Assembly (NCBI GenBank): GCA_003551155.1
Contig: PUMA01000083.1
Span: forward strand, 1-39,716
Length of the DNA stretch: 39,716 nucleotides
Reading direction: 5' to 3'
From: Desulfonatronospira sp.
Lineage (GTDB): Bacteria; Desulfobacterota; Desulfovibrionia; Desulfovibrionales; Desulfonatronovibrionaceae
Below, piece by piece: positions 7,630-15,829 of the stretch. The translations under genes were made by a program, and so were the position numbers. Positions within the stretch are counted from its first letter, which is position 1. Every line of letters starts with the position of its first letter. A model generated the notes under the pieces. That model saw only the letters and a list, made by a program, of their open reading frames with translations, made no database searches and was not told the origin of the DNA.

Positions 7630-8049
7630 ATGGAATTCAGGCAAGCGGGACAGAAGTGGTTCATCCGTATAGACAGGGGCGAAGAGGTACTGGAAACCCT
7701 TGCAGGCTTCTGCAGGCAGCAGGGGATATTTCTGGGCTCCATCAGCGGCATCGGCGCAGCCGGTCAGATTACTCTGGGTCTTTTTGAAACCGCAACCAAG
7801 ACCTACAAGTCCACTGAATTTCGAGGAGATTTTGAGATAACTTCTCTGGCCGGTAATGTGACCACCAAGAACAGTGAGATTTATCTGCACGTGCACGCCA
7901 CCGTTTCCAACAAGGACTGCCAGGCCTTTGGCGGGCACCTGAACATGGCGGTGATCAGCGGTACCTGCGAAGTGGTGGTGGACCAGGTCCAGGGCGGTAT
8001 AGAGAGAGAGTTCAATGAAGATGTAGGTCTTAATCTTATGAAGTTTTAA
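7630..8049 (+). CDS. PPC/DUF296 domain protein
   Basis: A 139-aa single-domain protein of the PPC (plants and prokaryotes conserved, DUF296) family. Visible signatures are GSISGIGAAGQITLGLF, the FEITSLAGNV strand, the conserved LHVHATVS with paired His, and QAFGGHL. Family members form trimers and bind metal through these histidines; plant homologues belong to AT-hook proteins, but this protein has no AT-hook and its bacterial role is unknown. AAGGAG at 7617-7622 supports ATG 7630. It ends 12 bases before aroC, so they are probably co-transcribed. Confidence 0.88.
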   Translation: MEFRQAGQKWFIRIDRGEEVLETLAGFCRQQGIFLGSISGIGAAGQITLGLFETATKTYKSTEFRGDFEITSLAGNVTTKNSEIYLHVHATVSNKDCQAFGGHLNMAVISGTCEVVVDQVQGGIEREFNEDVGLNLMKF

Positions 8050-8061
8050 CTGCTGTAGATC

Positions 8062-9117
8062 ATGAGCGGAGATTCTTTCGGACGCATATTCCGGGTAACA
8101 ACCTTTGGCGAGTCCCATGGCCCAGGCCTGGGGGGAGTGGTTCAGGGCTGCCCGCCCGGCATTCCCTTGAGCGAGGAAATGATCCAGAAGGAGCTGGATC
8201 TGAGAAAGCCCGGCCGGGGTCCTTCCTCCACCAGAAGAAAGGAAGAGGACCGGATACATATATTGTCCGGAGTGTTCGAGGGCAGAACCACCGGCACGGC
8301 CATAGGGTTTTATATTCCCAATCAGGATCAGCGCTCCAGGGACTATTCCGCTATCAGGGATCTCTACCGCCCAGGCCACGGAGATTTTACTTATGACGCC
8401 AAATTTGGAATCAGGGATCACCGGGGGGGAGGCAGATCCTCCGGCCGGGAAACGGTTTCCAGGGTGGCTGCCGGTGCGGTGGCCCAGGAATTTTTAAAAA
8501 CCCTGAAAATCCGGGTCACGGCCTATACTGTGGAGCTCGGGGGGGTGCCGGCCAGGACGGTCAACCCGGAAGCTGCCCAGGATAACTCCTTTGCCTCACC
8601 TGATCCTGATATACTTCCCAGTTGGGAGAATCTTGTTCAGGAGGTCAAGGCCCAGGGAGACAGTCTGGGAGGCATTGTTGAGGTTGTGGCTGATAATCTG
8701 CCTGCAGGCCTTGGCCAGCCGGTTTTTGACAAGCTGGATGCCAGATTGGCCTACGCCTTGATGGGCGTGGGAGCAGTCAAGGGGGTGGAAATCGGTTCCG
8801 GCTTTGCAGCCAGCAGGAGCAAGGGCAGCCAGAACAACGACCAGATGGGCAAAGAGGGATTTCTGTCCAACAATGCAGGGGGAGTACTGGCTGGGATTTC
8901 TTCCGGCCAGACCCTGGTGGTGCGTGCCGCGGTCAAGCCCATTCCTTCCATAGCCAGAACCCAGAAGACCATGACCCGGCATGGGACCGAGACGGAGATA
9001 AGCATCGGCGGACGCCACGACATCAGTGCCATACCGCGCATTGTACCTGTGCTCAAGGCCATGGTCATGCTGGTGCTGGCGGACATGGTGCTTCTGCAGC
9101 GTGCAGTCAAACCTTAA
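8062..9117 (+). CDS. aroC: Chorismate synthase
   Basis: The last enzyme of the shikimate pathway, converting EPSP to chorismate with reduced FMN in the cytoplasm. All signature blocks are present: GESHGPGLGGVV, RRKEEDRIHILSG, RPGHGDFTYDAKFG, DHRGGGRSSGRETVSRVAAG and the C-terminal RHDISAIPRIVPV. Length 351 aa is typical. It follows the DUF296 gene by 12 bases. The 3' end overlaps the convergent permease gene by 11 bp (9107-9117). No other aro gene is adjacent. Confidence 0.97.
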   Translation: MSGDSFGRIFRVTTFGESHGPGLGGVVQGCPPGIPLSEEMIQKELDLRKPGRGPSSTRRKEEDRIHILSGVFEGRTTGTAIGFYIPNQDQRSRDYSAIRDLYRPGHGDFTYDAKFGIRDHRGGGRSSGRETVSRVAAGAVAQEFLKTLKIRVTAYTVELGGVPARTVNPEAAQDNSFASPDPDILPSWENLVQEVKAQGDSLGGIVEVVADNLPAGLGQPVFDKLDARLAYALMGVGAVKGVEIGSGFAASRSKGSQNNDQMGKEGFLSNNAGGVLAGISSGQTLVVRAAVKPIPSIARTQKTMTRHGTETEISIGGRHDISAIPRIVPVLKAMVMLVLADMVLLQRAVKP

Positions 9118-10186
9118 ATCCTGCCCTCTTGCCCAGGGAATAAAGCATCAGCCCCATGAGCAGAGCAGCAGAGGTAAGGTATCCCCATCCCTTTTCTTCC
9201 TCCAGGGCCCTTGCTGCCCAGTTGGCAATATCCATGCCGGTCAGCACGTAAATCCAGTCAACCGTCAGGCCCATGACCAGGGCCGAGAAAACAATTGTCC
9301 CCAGGTATATCAGGGTGGTTCCAAGGCCTAAAAGACGGACCAGAATGGTGATGGTCACCAGATTGGTGGCCGGCCCTGCCAGGAGAAAGACCAGGGCAGC
9401 GCCCGGGCTCAGACCTTTGAGGGCCAGTGCAGCCACAACAGGGGTGGATGCTGTGGCGCAGACATAAAGGGGGGTAGCCAGGACCAGCATGATAACCAGA
9501 GGCAGCACGCCCCTGCCCAGGTGTTCTATTATGAAGTCCTGGGGGACAAAAAAGGAAATGATTCCGGCAAGAACAACGCCCAGCAAAAACCAGGGTCCAA
9601 TGTCCGGAAGCAGCCTGTTTAAAGAATATTTGAGCCCCGAAGTGACTCTCGTGCCTAAAGCGTCAGGTCCAGAAGAGATTTGATGGTTTTTCAGGGAGTC
9701 TGGCGTGCATGATTTTTCTGCCTCGGGTTTTGATTTCGGGGCCTTGCCGCTGTCGACGACCTTGCTTCTTCTGTCCGGAATAAAGTTCACCAGAAGGCCT
9801 GCCACTGTAGCGGTAATAAAGGCTGAAACCGGCCGGATAACGGTCATGAACGGATCAAGCAGGGCGTAGGTTACTGCTATGGAGTCCGCTCCGGTTTCAG
9901 GCGTGGATATGAGAAAGGCAGTTACTGGGCCTTTTCCTGCTCCCTGCTGGTACAGGCCCATGGCAGCAGGCACTACAGCGCAGGAGCAAAGGGGCAGAGG
10001 AATGCCGAACAGAGAAGCCTTGAGCACTGCTGTTGAGCTTTTTCCTCCCAGATGCCGGACAATAATTCTGTCAGGCACAAAGGCCTTGATCAGTCCGGCA
10101 GCCAGGAAGCCCAGGAGCATGAACGGGGATGAGGCCAGAAAAATGAGCCAGGATTCTAGAAATATGCTCCCCAGAGCTTGAAGCAT
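9107..10186 (-). CDS. ArsP/DUF318-type permease
   Basis: An integral membrane permease of about 359 aa with two similar halves. The family signature PLPLCSCAVVPAAM carries the CSC pair, and PETGADSIAVTYAL follows. The second half shows ATPLYVCATASTPVVAA and LLAGPATNLVTI. A hydrophilic loop (about 145-185) separates the halves. Relatives include organoarsenical exporter ArsP and the SO_0444-type transporters suggested to export Cu/Zn; the substrate here cannot be told. I prefer ATG at 10186, preceded by AAGGAG, to the in-frame TTG at 10243. No arsR-like gene is adjacent. It runs convergent to aroC. Confidence 0.85.
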   Translation of the reverse strand: MLQALGSIFLESWLIFLASSPFMLLGFLAAGLIKAFVPDRIIVRHLGGKSSTAVLKASLFGIPLPLCSCAVVPAAMGLYQQGAGKGPVTAFLISTPETGADSIAVTYALLDPFMTVIRPVSAFITATVAGLLVNFIPDRRSKVVDSGKAPKSKPEAEKSCTPDSLKNHQISSGPDALGTRVTSGLKYSLNRLLPDIGPWFLLGVVLAGIISFFVPQDFIIEHLGRGVLPLVIMLVLATPLYVCATASTPVVAALALKGLSPGAALVFLLAGPATNLVTITILVRLLGLGTTLIYLGTIVFSALVMGLTVDWIYVLTGMDIANWAARALEEEKGWGYLTSAALLMGLMLYSLGKRAGFKV

Positions 10187-10492
10187 GGATTTTCTCCTTC
10201 TTATGCTTGCTGGATCTTTAAATGGGTCAGGCCAGTCAGTCAAACCGGGCTCATGACTCCCTGAAGGTTTTTCGTTTGCCTGTCAGGGATTTTTGCATTA
10301 AACAGGCCATCTGATGTCCAGGGAGAAGAGAAGGCCTGTGTGAAGCTTTAAAGCTCATTGAAAACGCAAATGCTGCTGCCTGAAACAGACAGTGCAGGGC
10401 GGAAAGTCCGGACGTCGTGCTTCTGATCCTGTACAGGTTTTGCTTCAGGGGTCGTATTAGTCAACCATCAACCATCAACTATTAACAGGGAA
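10187..10492. other. Divergent intergenic region, permease/icd
   Basis: About 306 bp with no credible gene. It holds a 12-bp perfect palindrome AGCTTTAAAGCT (10344-10355), a possible regulator site, and degenerate 7-bp tandem repeats just before icd (10461-10488). No confident promoter hexamers were seen. Confidence 0.45.
10461..10488 (+). repeat. 7-bp tandem repeats before icd
   Basis: TCAACCA, TCAACCA, TCAACTA and TTAACAG follow each other without gaps and end 4 bases before the icd start codon. TTAACAG closely matches a unit (TTAACTG) of the heptamer block before hypA at 18639-18680. Confidence 0.65.
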
Positions 10493-11656
10493 ATGGAGAA
10501 TCAAGTGCGCAAGACCGTATATTTCATCGAGGGCGACGGAATAGGGCCGGAGATCTGGCAGGCTGCCCGCCCTGTTCTGGACAGGGCTCTGGAAACTGCC
10601 TACCAGGGAAAGCATGGAATTGAATGGGTGGAGCTGCTGGCCGGAGAAAAGGCCTTCAATGAACCCGGGGAGTATCTGCCGGAGAAGACCCTGGAGGCCC
10701 TGAGAAATGCTGAGCTGGCCATAAAAGGACCCCTGTCCACCCCTGTGAGTGGAGGCTTCCGCAGTCTCAATGGTACTCTGAGACAGGTACTGGATCTTTA
10801 TGCCTGCATCAGGCCTGTAAAGTATTACAAGGGGATAGAGTCTCCACTGAAAAGGCCTGAGCTGGTGGATATGGTGGTTTTCCGGGAAAACACCGAAGAT
10901 GTATATGCCGGGATAGAATGGGCCGCAAACAGTCCTGAGGCCAGAAAAGTGGCGGAATTTCTGCGCAATGAAATGCAGGCGGATATTGTCCCTGAAGCAG
11001 CCATCGGGATAAAGCCCATTACTGAAAAAGGCAGCAAAAGACTTATACGCAAGGCCATTGAGTATGCCCTGGATAAAAACAGGCCAAACGTTACCCTGGT
11101 GCACAAGGGCAATATCATGAAGTATACTGAAGGTGCTTTCAGAAACTGGGGCTATGAACTGGCTGAGCAGGAATTTTCCGGGCAGACAATCACCGAGGAT
11201 CAGTTCAGCGCCGGCCGGAAAGGATTGGTAATCAAGGACCGTATTGCTGATGCCATGTTTCAGCAGGTGCTGTTAAAGCCTGAACTGTACAGTGTTATTG
11301 CCACCACCAATCTGAACGGCGATTACCTTTCCGATGCCCTGGCTGCTCAAGTAGGCGGGCTGGGCCTGGCTCCCGGTGTGAACATGAGCGACACTCTTGC
11401 CTTTTTCGAAGCTACTCACGGTACTGCTCCCTCCTATGCCGGCAAGGATTTGGTCAATCCCGGCAGTCTCATTCTCAGCGGAGCAATGCTTCTGGAGCAC
11501 GCAGGATGGGAAAAGGCCTCGCAACTGGTTCACACAGCAGTGGAAAATGTGATTGTCAGCAAGAAGGTAACCCAGGACCTGGCCCGGCAGATCCAGGGAT
11601 CCACCCGGGTGGGATGCAGGGAATTCGGCGAACTGGTAGGCATGCATCTGGGATGA
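10493..11656 (+). CDS. icd: NADP-dependent isocitrate dehydrogenase
   Basis: Converts isocitrate to 2-oxoglutarate and CO2. It follows E. coli Icd closely: GDGIGPEIW, the substrate loop RSLNGTLRQVLDLYACIRP (Ser, Asn and Arg that bind isocitrate), FRENTEDVYAGIEW, HKGNIMKYTEGAF and ATHGTAPSYAGKDLVNPGS. In the cofactor pocket, residues matching E. coli Tyr345, Val351 and Arg395 are kept while Lys344 is Ser, so NADP is favoured but not certain. Length 387 aa is slightly shorter than the 416 aa of E. coli. The ribosome-binding site is weak (AGGG very close to ATG 10493). It stands alone and supplies 2-oxoglutarate for biosynthesis. Confidence 0.93.
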   Translation: MENQVRKTVYFIEGDGIGPEIWQAARPVLDRALETAYQGKHGIEWVELLAGEKAFNEPGEYLPEKTLEALRNAELAIKGPLSTPVSGGFRSLNGTLRQVLDLYACIRPVKYYKGIESPLKRPELVDMVVFRENTEDVYAGIEWAANSPEARKVAEFLRNEMQADIVPEAAIGIKPITEKGSKRLIRKAIEYALDKNRPNVTLVHKGNIMKYTEGAFRNWGYELAEQEFSGQTITEDQFSAGRKGLVIKDRIADAMFQQVLLKPELYSVIATTNLNGDYLSDALAAQVGGLGLAPGVNMSDTLAFFEATHGTAPSYAGKDLVNPGSLILSGAMLLEHAGWEKASQLVHTAVENVIVSKKVTQDLARQIQGSTRVGCREFGELVGMHLG

Positions 11657-11741
11657 AGCAGGTCCGAAATGATAAGCCTGATGCCGGAGAATAAGCCCGG
11701 ATAAAAAGAAATGGTGCCCGGCAAGGAAAGAACTGTTCAGA

Positions 11742-13280
11742 TCAATCTGTACAGTATCTTTTGGGGTTTATTTTGAATTTTTTGACCTTGTAGTTGATTA
11801 TGCGGTAGCTGACTCGAAGATCCCTGGCTGCCTGAAGCATGTTGCCCCGGGCCTTTTTCAGAGCGTCAATGATAAGTTCCTGTTCAAACCTGGCCACGGT
11901 TTCCACAAAGGGCAGCTCGTGGTCTGTAGCAGTGCTTTCGGCTGTTTGCAGGGTAGAGGGCAGGTGGTAGGTACGGATGACCTCCTCGTTGCATATGATG
12001 ACGGATCTTTCCAGGCAGTTTCTCAGTTCCCGGACATTGCCCGGCCAGTGGTACTGGATGAGCAGATCAATGGCCGGGGGGGAGATGCGTTTTATATTTT
12101 TTTCATATTCCCTGCAGAACAGCTGCAGGAAATGATCGGCCATGGGCAGGATGTCTTCACAGCGTTCGCGCAGGGCCGGGATGAAAATAGGAAAGACATT
12201 GATCCTGTAGTATAGATCTTCCCTGAACCTGCCCTGTTCAATGAGATTTTCCAGAGGCTGGTGAGTGGCGCATATGATGCGTACATTGACCCGGGTAGTC
12301 TTTTCTCCGCCCAGCCGCTGAATCTCGCCTTCCTGAATGGCCCGCAAAAGTTTGGCCTGGGCTTCTGCGCTGAGTTCCCCCACCTCATCCAGAAACAATG
12401 TCCCCTGATGGGCCAGTTCAAACCTGCCTTTCTTCTGCCCCATAGCTCCGGTGAAAGCGCCGCGTTCATATCCGAAAAGCTCGCTTTCAAGCAGCTCATT
12501 GGGCAGGGAAGCGCAATTGAGTTTGATGAACGGCTTGTCCTTCCTGGGACTGAGATTATGGATGGCTTCGGCCAGCAGTTCCTTGCCTGTCCCTGATTCT
12601 CCACGGATGAGCACTGTGGCCCGGCTGGCAGCCACCTGCATGATCTGATTCATGATCTGGTTCATGGCCTTGGAGGAGGAGATGAGCTTGTTCTGGGCCA
12701 TGCTTTGTCTGGCTATGTTCAGTTCCGCCGGGGTGAATTGAGGCTGTTCCTTTTGCCTGCTGACTTCTTCCTGGAGAAATGAAGTCTGTCTGGCGATGAA
12801 CATGCCCAGCACCTGCAGAAACCGGCAGTTGCTTTCCAGTTCGGGCAGATCCCGGAGTTCCATTTCAGCGTTCAGTACTCCCAGGATCTCAGGTTCGTTT
12901 TCCTGGCTCTGGCGTTTTATGGGTACGGATATGAATGACAGAGATGAAAGCTCTTCAGACGAGCGGTCAAAGGCCAGATTCAAAAAGTTGGGATCATCCT
13001 TCATCAGGGGGACAATCATGGGAGACTGTTCCTTGACCACCTGGCCGATAATCCCCTGACCGGGAGTGTAGGTATATTTGGGGGTCCTGGAATGCCCTAC
13101 ATAAAGGCTGAATTCAATGCTCTGGGTTTTGGGATCAAAAATGGCCAGGGACATGCGTTTATACCCCATCTTTTCTGTGGTGGACTCCAGGAGCTTTTCC
13201 AGTCCTTCGCGCAGCGGTCCCTGCCATCCATGATCCATGAGCAGCTTTTCCAGGACGATTAGGTACTTATTTTCATTCAT
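11742..13280 (-). CDS. NifA-like sigma-54-dependent activator (GAF-AAA+-Fis)
   Basis: An enhancer-binding activator for sigma-54 RNA polymerase. Domains in order: N-terminal GAF-type sensor (about 15-165), AAA+ ATPase with Walker A GESGTGKE, the sigma-54 contact loop GAFTGA, Walker B GTLFLDEVGE and the R-finger region FREDLYYRINVFPI, then a Fis-type helix-turn-helix (ALKKARGNMLQAARDLRVSY). All activating motifs are intact. I chose ATG 13280 (MNENKYL); an in-frame GTG at 13334 would add 18 residues. Neither has a strong ribosome-binding site. It is about 98 bp after iorB on the same strand, so it may control the ior operon or amino-acid fermentation genes elsewhere (inference). I saw no clear -24/-12 promoter in the window. 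Confidence 0.9.
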   Translation of the reverse strand: MNENKYLIVLEKLLMDHGWQGPLREGLEKLLESTTEKMGYKRMSLAIFDPKTQSIEFSLYVGHSRTPKYTYTPGQGIIGQVVKEQSPMIVPLMKDDPNFLNLAFDRSSEELSSLSFISVPIKRQSQENEPEILGVLNAEMELRDLPELESNCRFLQVLGMFIARQTSFLQEEVSRQKEQPQFTPAELNIARQSMAQNKLISSSKAMNQIMNQIMQVAASRATVLIRGESGTGKELLAEAIHNLSPRKDKPFIKLNCASLPNELLESELFGYERGAFTGAMGQKKGRFELAHQGTLFLDEVGELSAEAQAKLLRAIQEGEIQRLGGEKTTRVNVRIICATHQPLENLIEQGRFREDLYYRINVFPIFIPALRERCEDILPMADHFLQLFCREYEKNIKRISPPAIDLLIQYHWPGNVRELRNCLERSVIICNEEVIRTYHLPSTLQTAESTATDHELPFVETVARFEQELIIDALKKARGNMLQAARDLRVSYRIINYKVKKFKINPKRYCTD

Positions 13281-13377
13281 AATTCCAAATTGTTGTATTA
13301 AGCAATTTTTTCCGGCTGAAATGCAAAAAGACACAAGGCTACAAAAATATTGCTCCAGGCACTCAAATCTTTTCTTT

Positions 13378-13989
13378 TCATGTCTGAGTCCGGGTCAGTC
13401 CTGCAGTCATAAATTCAGCTCCCAGCCTGGCCGCATGCATATTGACCTCCACCAGCCCGGGAGGAAGTCTTTTTTCAATGCTGTGCAGAAAGTCATTCAC
13501 ATCAAGAGGCAGAAAACCTCCGGAAAAAAATGCTCCAAGAAGTACAGTATTGGCGGTCTGAACTACTTCTGTCCTCCTGGCCAGTTCCATGCAGGGCACA
13601 AATAATGATTTATCAGTGCATTCTTTTATGCCCTGTTTGATTTCTTCCAGAGCCGGATAACTCTCTTTTCCCATGGATACGGACAACGTGGGAATGGGAA
13701 AGTCGCTGGAAATGATCATCCCGCCCGGACGCAAATAGGGCAGAGCGCGAAGGGTTTCCACAGGCTCGAATCCCAAAAGGATGTCTGCTTCCCCCAGAGA
13801 AATCTTGGGGCTCATATATCCTCCCAGAAGGACAAAGGAGTGAACAACACCGCCTCGTTGGGCCATGCCGTGAATTTCCCCCGCGGTAACCTCCAGGCCT
13901 TTATCCAGGGCTGTTTCCGCCAGGAGTCTGGTGGCTGTGAGTGTACCCTGGCCTCCCACGCCGGAAAAGAAGATGCGCAAAGGTTCCAT
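13378..13989 (-). CDS. iorB: Indolepyruvate:ferredoxin oxidoreductase, beta (gamma-domain) subunit
   Basis: The small subunit of the 2-oxoacid:ferredoxin oxidoreductase that oxidatively decarboxylates aryl-pyruvates from aromatic amino acids to aryl-acetyl-CoA, giving reduced ferredoxin. Signatures are FFSGVGGQGTLTATRLLAE, GEIHGMAQRGGVVHS and ADILLGFEPVETLRALPYL. Length 203 aa is usual for IorB. The start has AGGAG 7 bases upstream, inside the end of iorA, and only 3 bases separate the genes, so the subunits are co-translated. Confidence 0.93.
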   Translation of the reverse strand: MEPLRIFFSGVGGQGTLTATRLLAETALDKGLEVTAGEIHGMAQRGGVVHSFVLLGGYMSPKISLGEADILLGFEPVETLRALPYLRPGGMIISSDFPIPTLSVSMGKESYPALEEIKQGIKECTDKSLFVPCMELARRTEVVQTANTVLLGAFFSGGFLPLDVNDFLHSIEKRLPPGLVEVNMHAARLGAEFMTAGLTRTQT

Positions 13990-13992
13990 GAA

Positions 13993-15825
13993 TCAACTCC
14001 TGGTCTCGGGTTTGATGCTGGGACAAAGCTGGACACAGACCATGCACCCGGCGCAATGCACCCGGCTGATGCGGACCTGTTCATCTTCCAGGTAAAATGC
14101 AGGACAGGCCAGGGTGTGCAGGCAGTCCAGAGCGGCCTGGTCCGAAATCTCCACCCTGGCTTTTTTGCTTCTTTTCTGGCCCAGAATTCTCCTGGCGAAA
14201 AGAGGACAGGGCTCATCTGCGATTAGCACCCTGACTCCGGACATATCTTTCAGTTCTTCCAGGGCCTTAGTCAGGGCCTTTTGATTCAGAGCCTTGACTC
14301 TGCGTATCTGTTCCACTCCTGCGGCCCTGACCAGCGGTTCGATTTCAATGCGTCCCGGTCTGCGGTCAAAAATGGACTGGTCCACTCCTGGATGCGGCTG
14401 ATGTCCGGTCATGGCCGTGGTCCTGTTGTCCAGAATGACCAGGAGCAGGTTGTGATCGTTATAAACAGCATTGATAAGTCCGGTTATGCCGGAATGAAAA
14501 AATGTTGAATCACCGATAAAGGCCACGACAGGTTCTTTCACCGCCTTGGACATTCCGCAGCCTGCCGATACTGACGAACCCATGCACAGAAGAAAGTCAG
14601 CTGTTTTCAGTGGAGGAAGCATGCCCAGAGTATAGCAGCCTATATCCGAGGAATAAACAGCCTCATCCCCGAAAATCTTGCGAACCCGGACATAAACAGA
14701 ACGATGCGGACATCCGGCGCAAAGATTGGGAGGCCGGCCGGGAAGATTCCGGCTTTCCACTGAGCACAGGTTCTCTTCCGGCGGGTTGAGTTCCAGCAGG
14801 CCATGCAGAGCCCTGGATACCGCTGAGGTGGAATATTCATCCCAGAGGGGCAGATTCTGATCCTTGCCCTGAATCAGGGTTTGCAGTCTCATTTTCTGGC
14901 AGATAAGCCTGACTTCGTTTTCCACTATGGGTTCCAGTTCCTCCAGGACCAGGACCCGGTCCAGACCCTGGAGAAAATCTGCCACCAGCTTATAAGGAAA
15001 TGGATAGCCAAGGCCCAGTTCCAGCACTTTGACCTGCATCTCAGGATGCAGTGTCAATACATCCTGCAGGTAGGCCCTGGATACTCCGGAAGCGATCACC
15101 CCGGCGGTTCCGCTTCCATGAATCCGGTTCCATGCGGTATAGTTTATCTCATCCCTGATTTTTTCCAGGTTGGCGAGCAGGGCTCTGTGTCTAACCCGCC
15201 CCACTGCCGGTACTGAAACGTAACGCTGAGGGTTTTTTTCGAAAGTCCCCTGGATCTTGGCAGGAGTCAGGGGGCCGAAAACTACAGGACCGCGCATGTG
15301 GTTGATCCGGGTGGTGGTTCGAAGCATTACCGGCTGTTGCCACCTGGCTGAGAGTTCAAAGGCTTCCCGGGTCATGTCCTTGCATTCCTGGGCCGTAGAC
15401 GGCTCCAGGCAGGGCAGTCCGGCCAGACGTACATAATATCGATTGTCCTGTTCATTCTGGCTGGAGTGGCAGCCGGGATCATCAGCGCACAGAATGACCA
15501 GCCCTCCGGGGGTGCCGATGTGGGCCAGGGTCATGAGAGGGGCTGCAGCCACATTTACACCCACGTGCTTCATGGTCACCAGGCTGGGAACGCCTCCCAG
15601 GGCTGCACCTCCGGCTACCTCCATGGCCACTTTTTCATTAATTGAGTATTCAAAATGAAAGCTTCCCCGGTTGGAAAGACGAAAAAAAGTATCCGGAACC
15701 TCTGATGAAGGTGTGCCCGGATAACAGGACACAAGGCCTACTCCAGCCTCCAGAGCACCCCTGACTATTGCTTCATTGCCCAGCAGCAGAGCCTTTGTTC
15801 CGGAATCAGGATCCAAAAGATTCAT
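13993..15825 (-). CDS. iorA: Indolepyruvate:ferredoxin oxidoreductase, alpha subunit
   Basis: The large thiamine-diphosphate subunit (610 aa). The N-terminal pyrimidine-binding domain has GLVSCYPGTPSSEVPD. The C-terminal TPP domain has NLCAGCPHRSVYV, SSDIGCYTLGMLPP and FIGDSTFFHSGITGLINAVYN (GDS...N Mg/TPP motif). The ferredoxin end is unusual. The second motif CAGCMVCVQLCP is intact, but the first keeps only C-x5-CPA (LDCLHTLACPA); the expected first two cysteines are Asp and Ala. In two-cluster ferredoxin folds this leaves one complete cluster. The chain also stops soon after the last motif. The start has GGGAG 8 bases upstream, within the TPR gene. Confidence 0.93.
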   Translation of the reverse strand: MNLLDPDSGTKALLLGNEAIVRGALEAGVGLVSCYPGTPSSEVPDTFFRLSNRGSFHFEYSINEKVAMEVAGGAALGGVPSLVTMKHVGVNVAAAPLMTLAHIGTPGGLVILCADDPGCHSSQNEQDNRYYVRLAGLPCLEPSTAQECKDMTREAFELSARWQQPVMLRTTTRINHMRGPVVFGPLTPAKIQGTFEKNPQRYVSVPAVGRVRHRALLANLEKIRDEINYTAWNRIHGSGTAGVIASGVSRAYLQDVLTLHPEMQVKVLELGLGYPFPYKLVADFLQGLDRVLVLEELEPIVENEVRLICQKMRLQTLIQGKDQNLPLWDEYSTSAVSRALHGLLELNPPEENLCSVESRNLPGRPPNLCAGCPHRSVYVRVRKIFGDEAVYSSDIGCYTLGMLPPLKTADFLLCMGSSVSAGCGMSKAVKEPVVAFIGDSTFFHSGITGLINAVYNDHNLLLVILDNRTTAMTGHQPHPGVDQSIFDRRPGRIEIEPLVRAAGVEQIRRVKALNQKALTKALEELKDMSGVRVLIADEPCPLFARRILGQKRSKKARVEISDQAALDCLHTLACPAFYLEDEQVRISRVHCAGCMVCVQLCPSIKPETRS

Positions 15826-15829
15826 AAGT

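Noticed and set aside
7615-8421. 268-aa minus-strand ORF opposite DUF296 and aroC
   Set aside because: Antisense shadow of two clearly identified genes; its translation has no family features.
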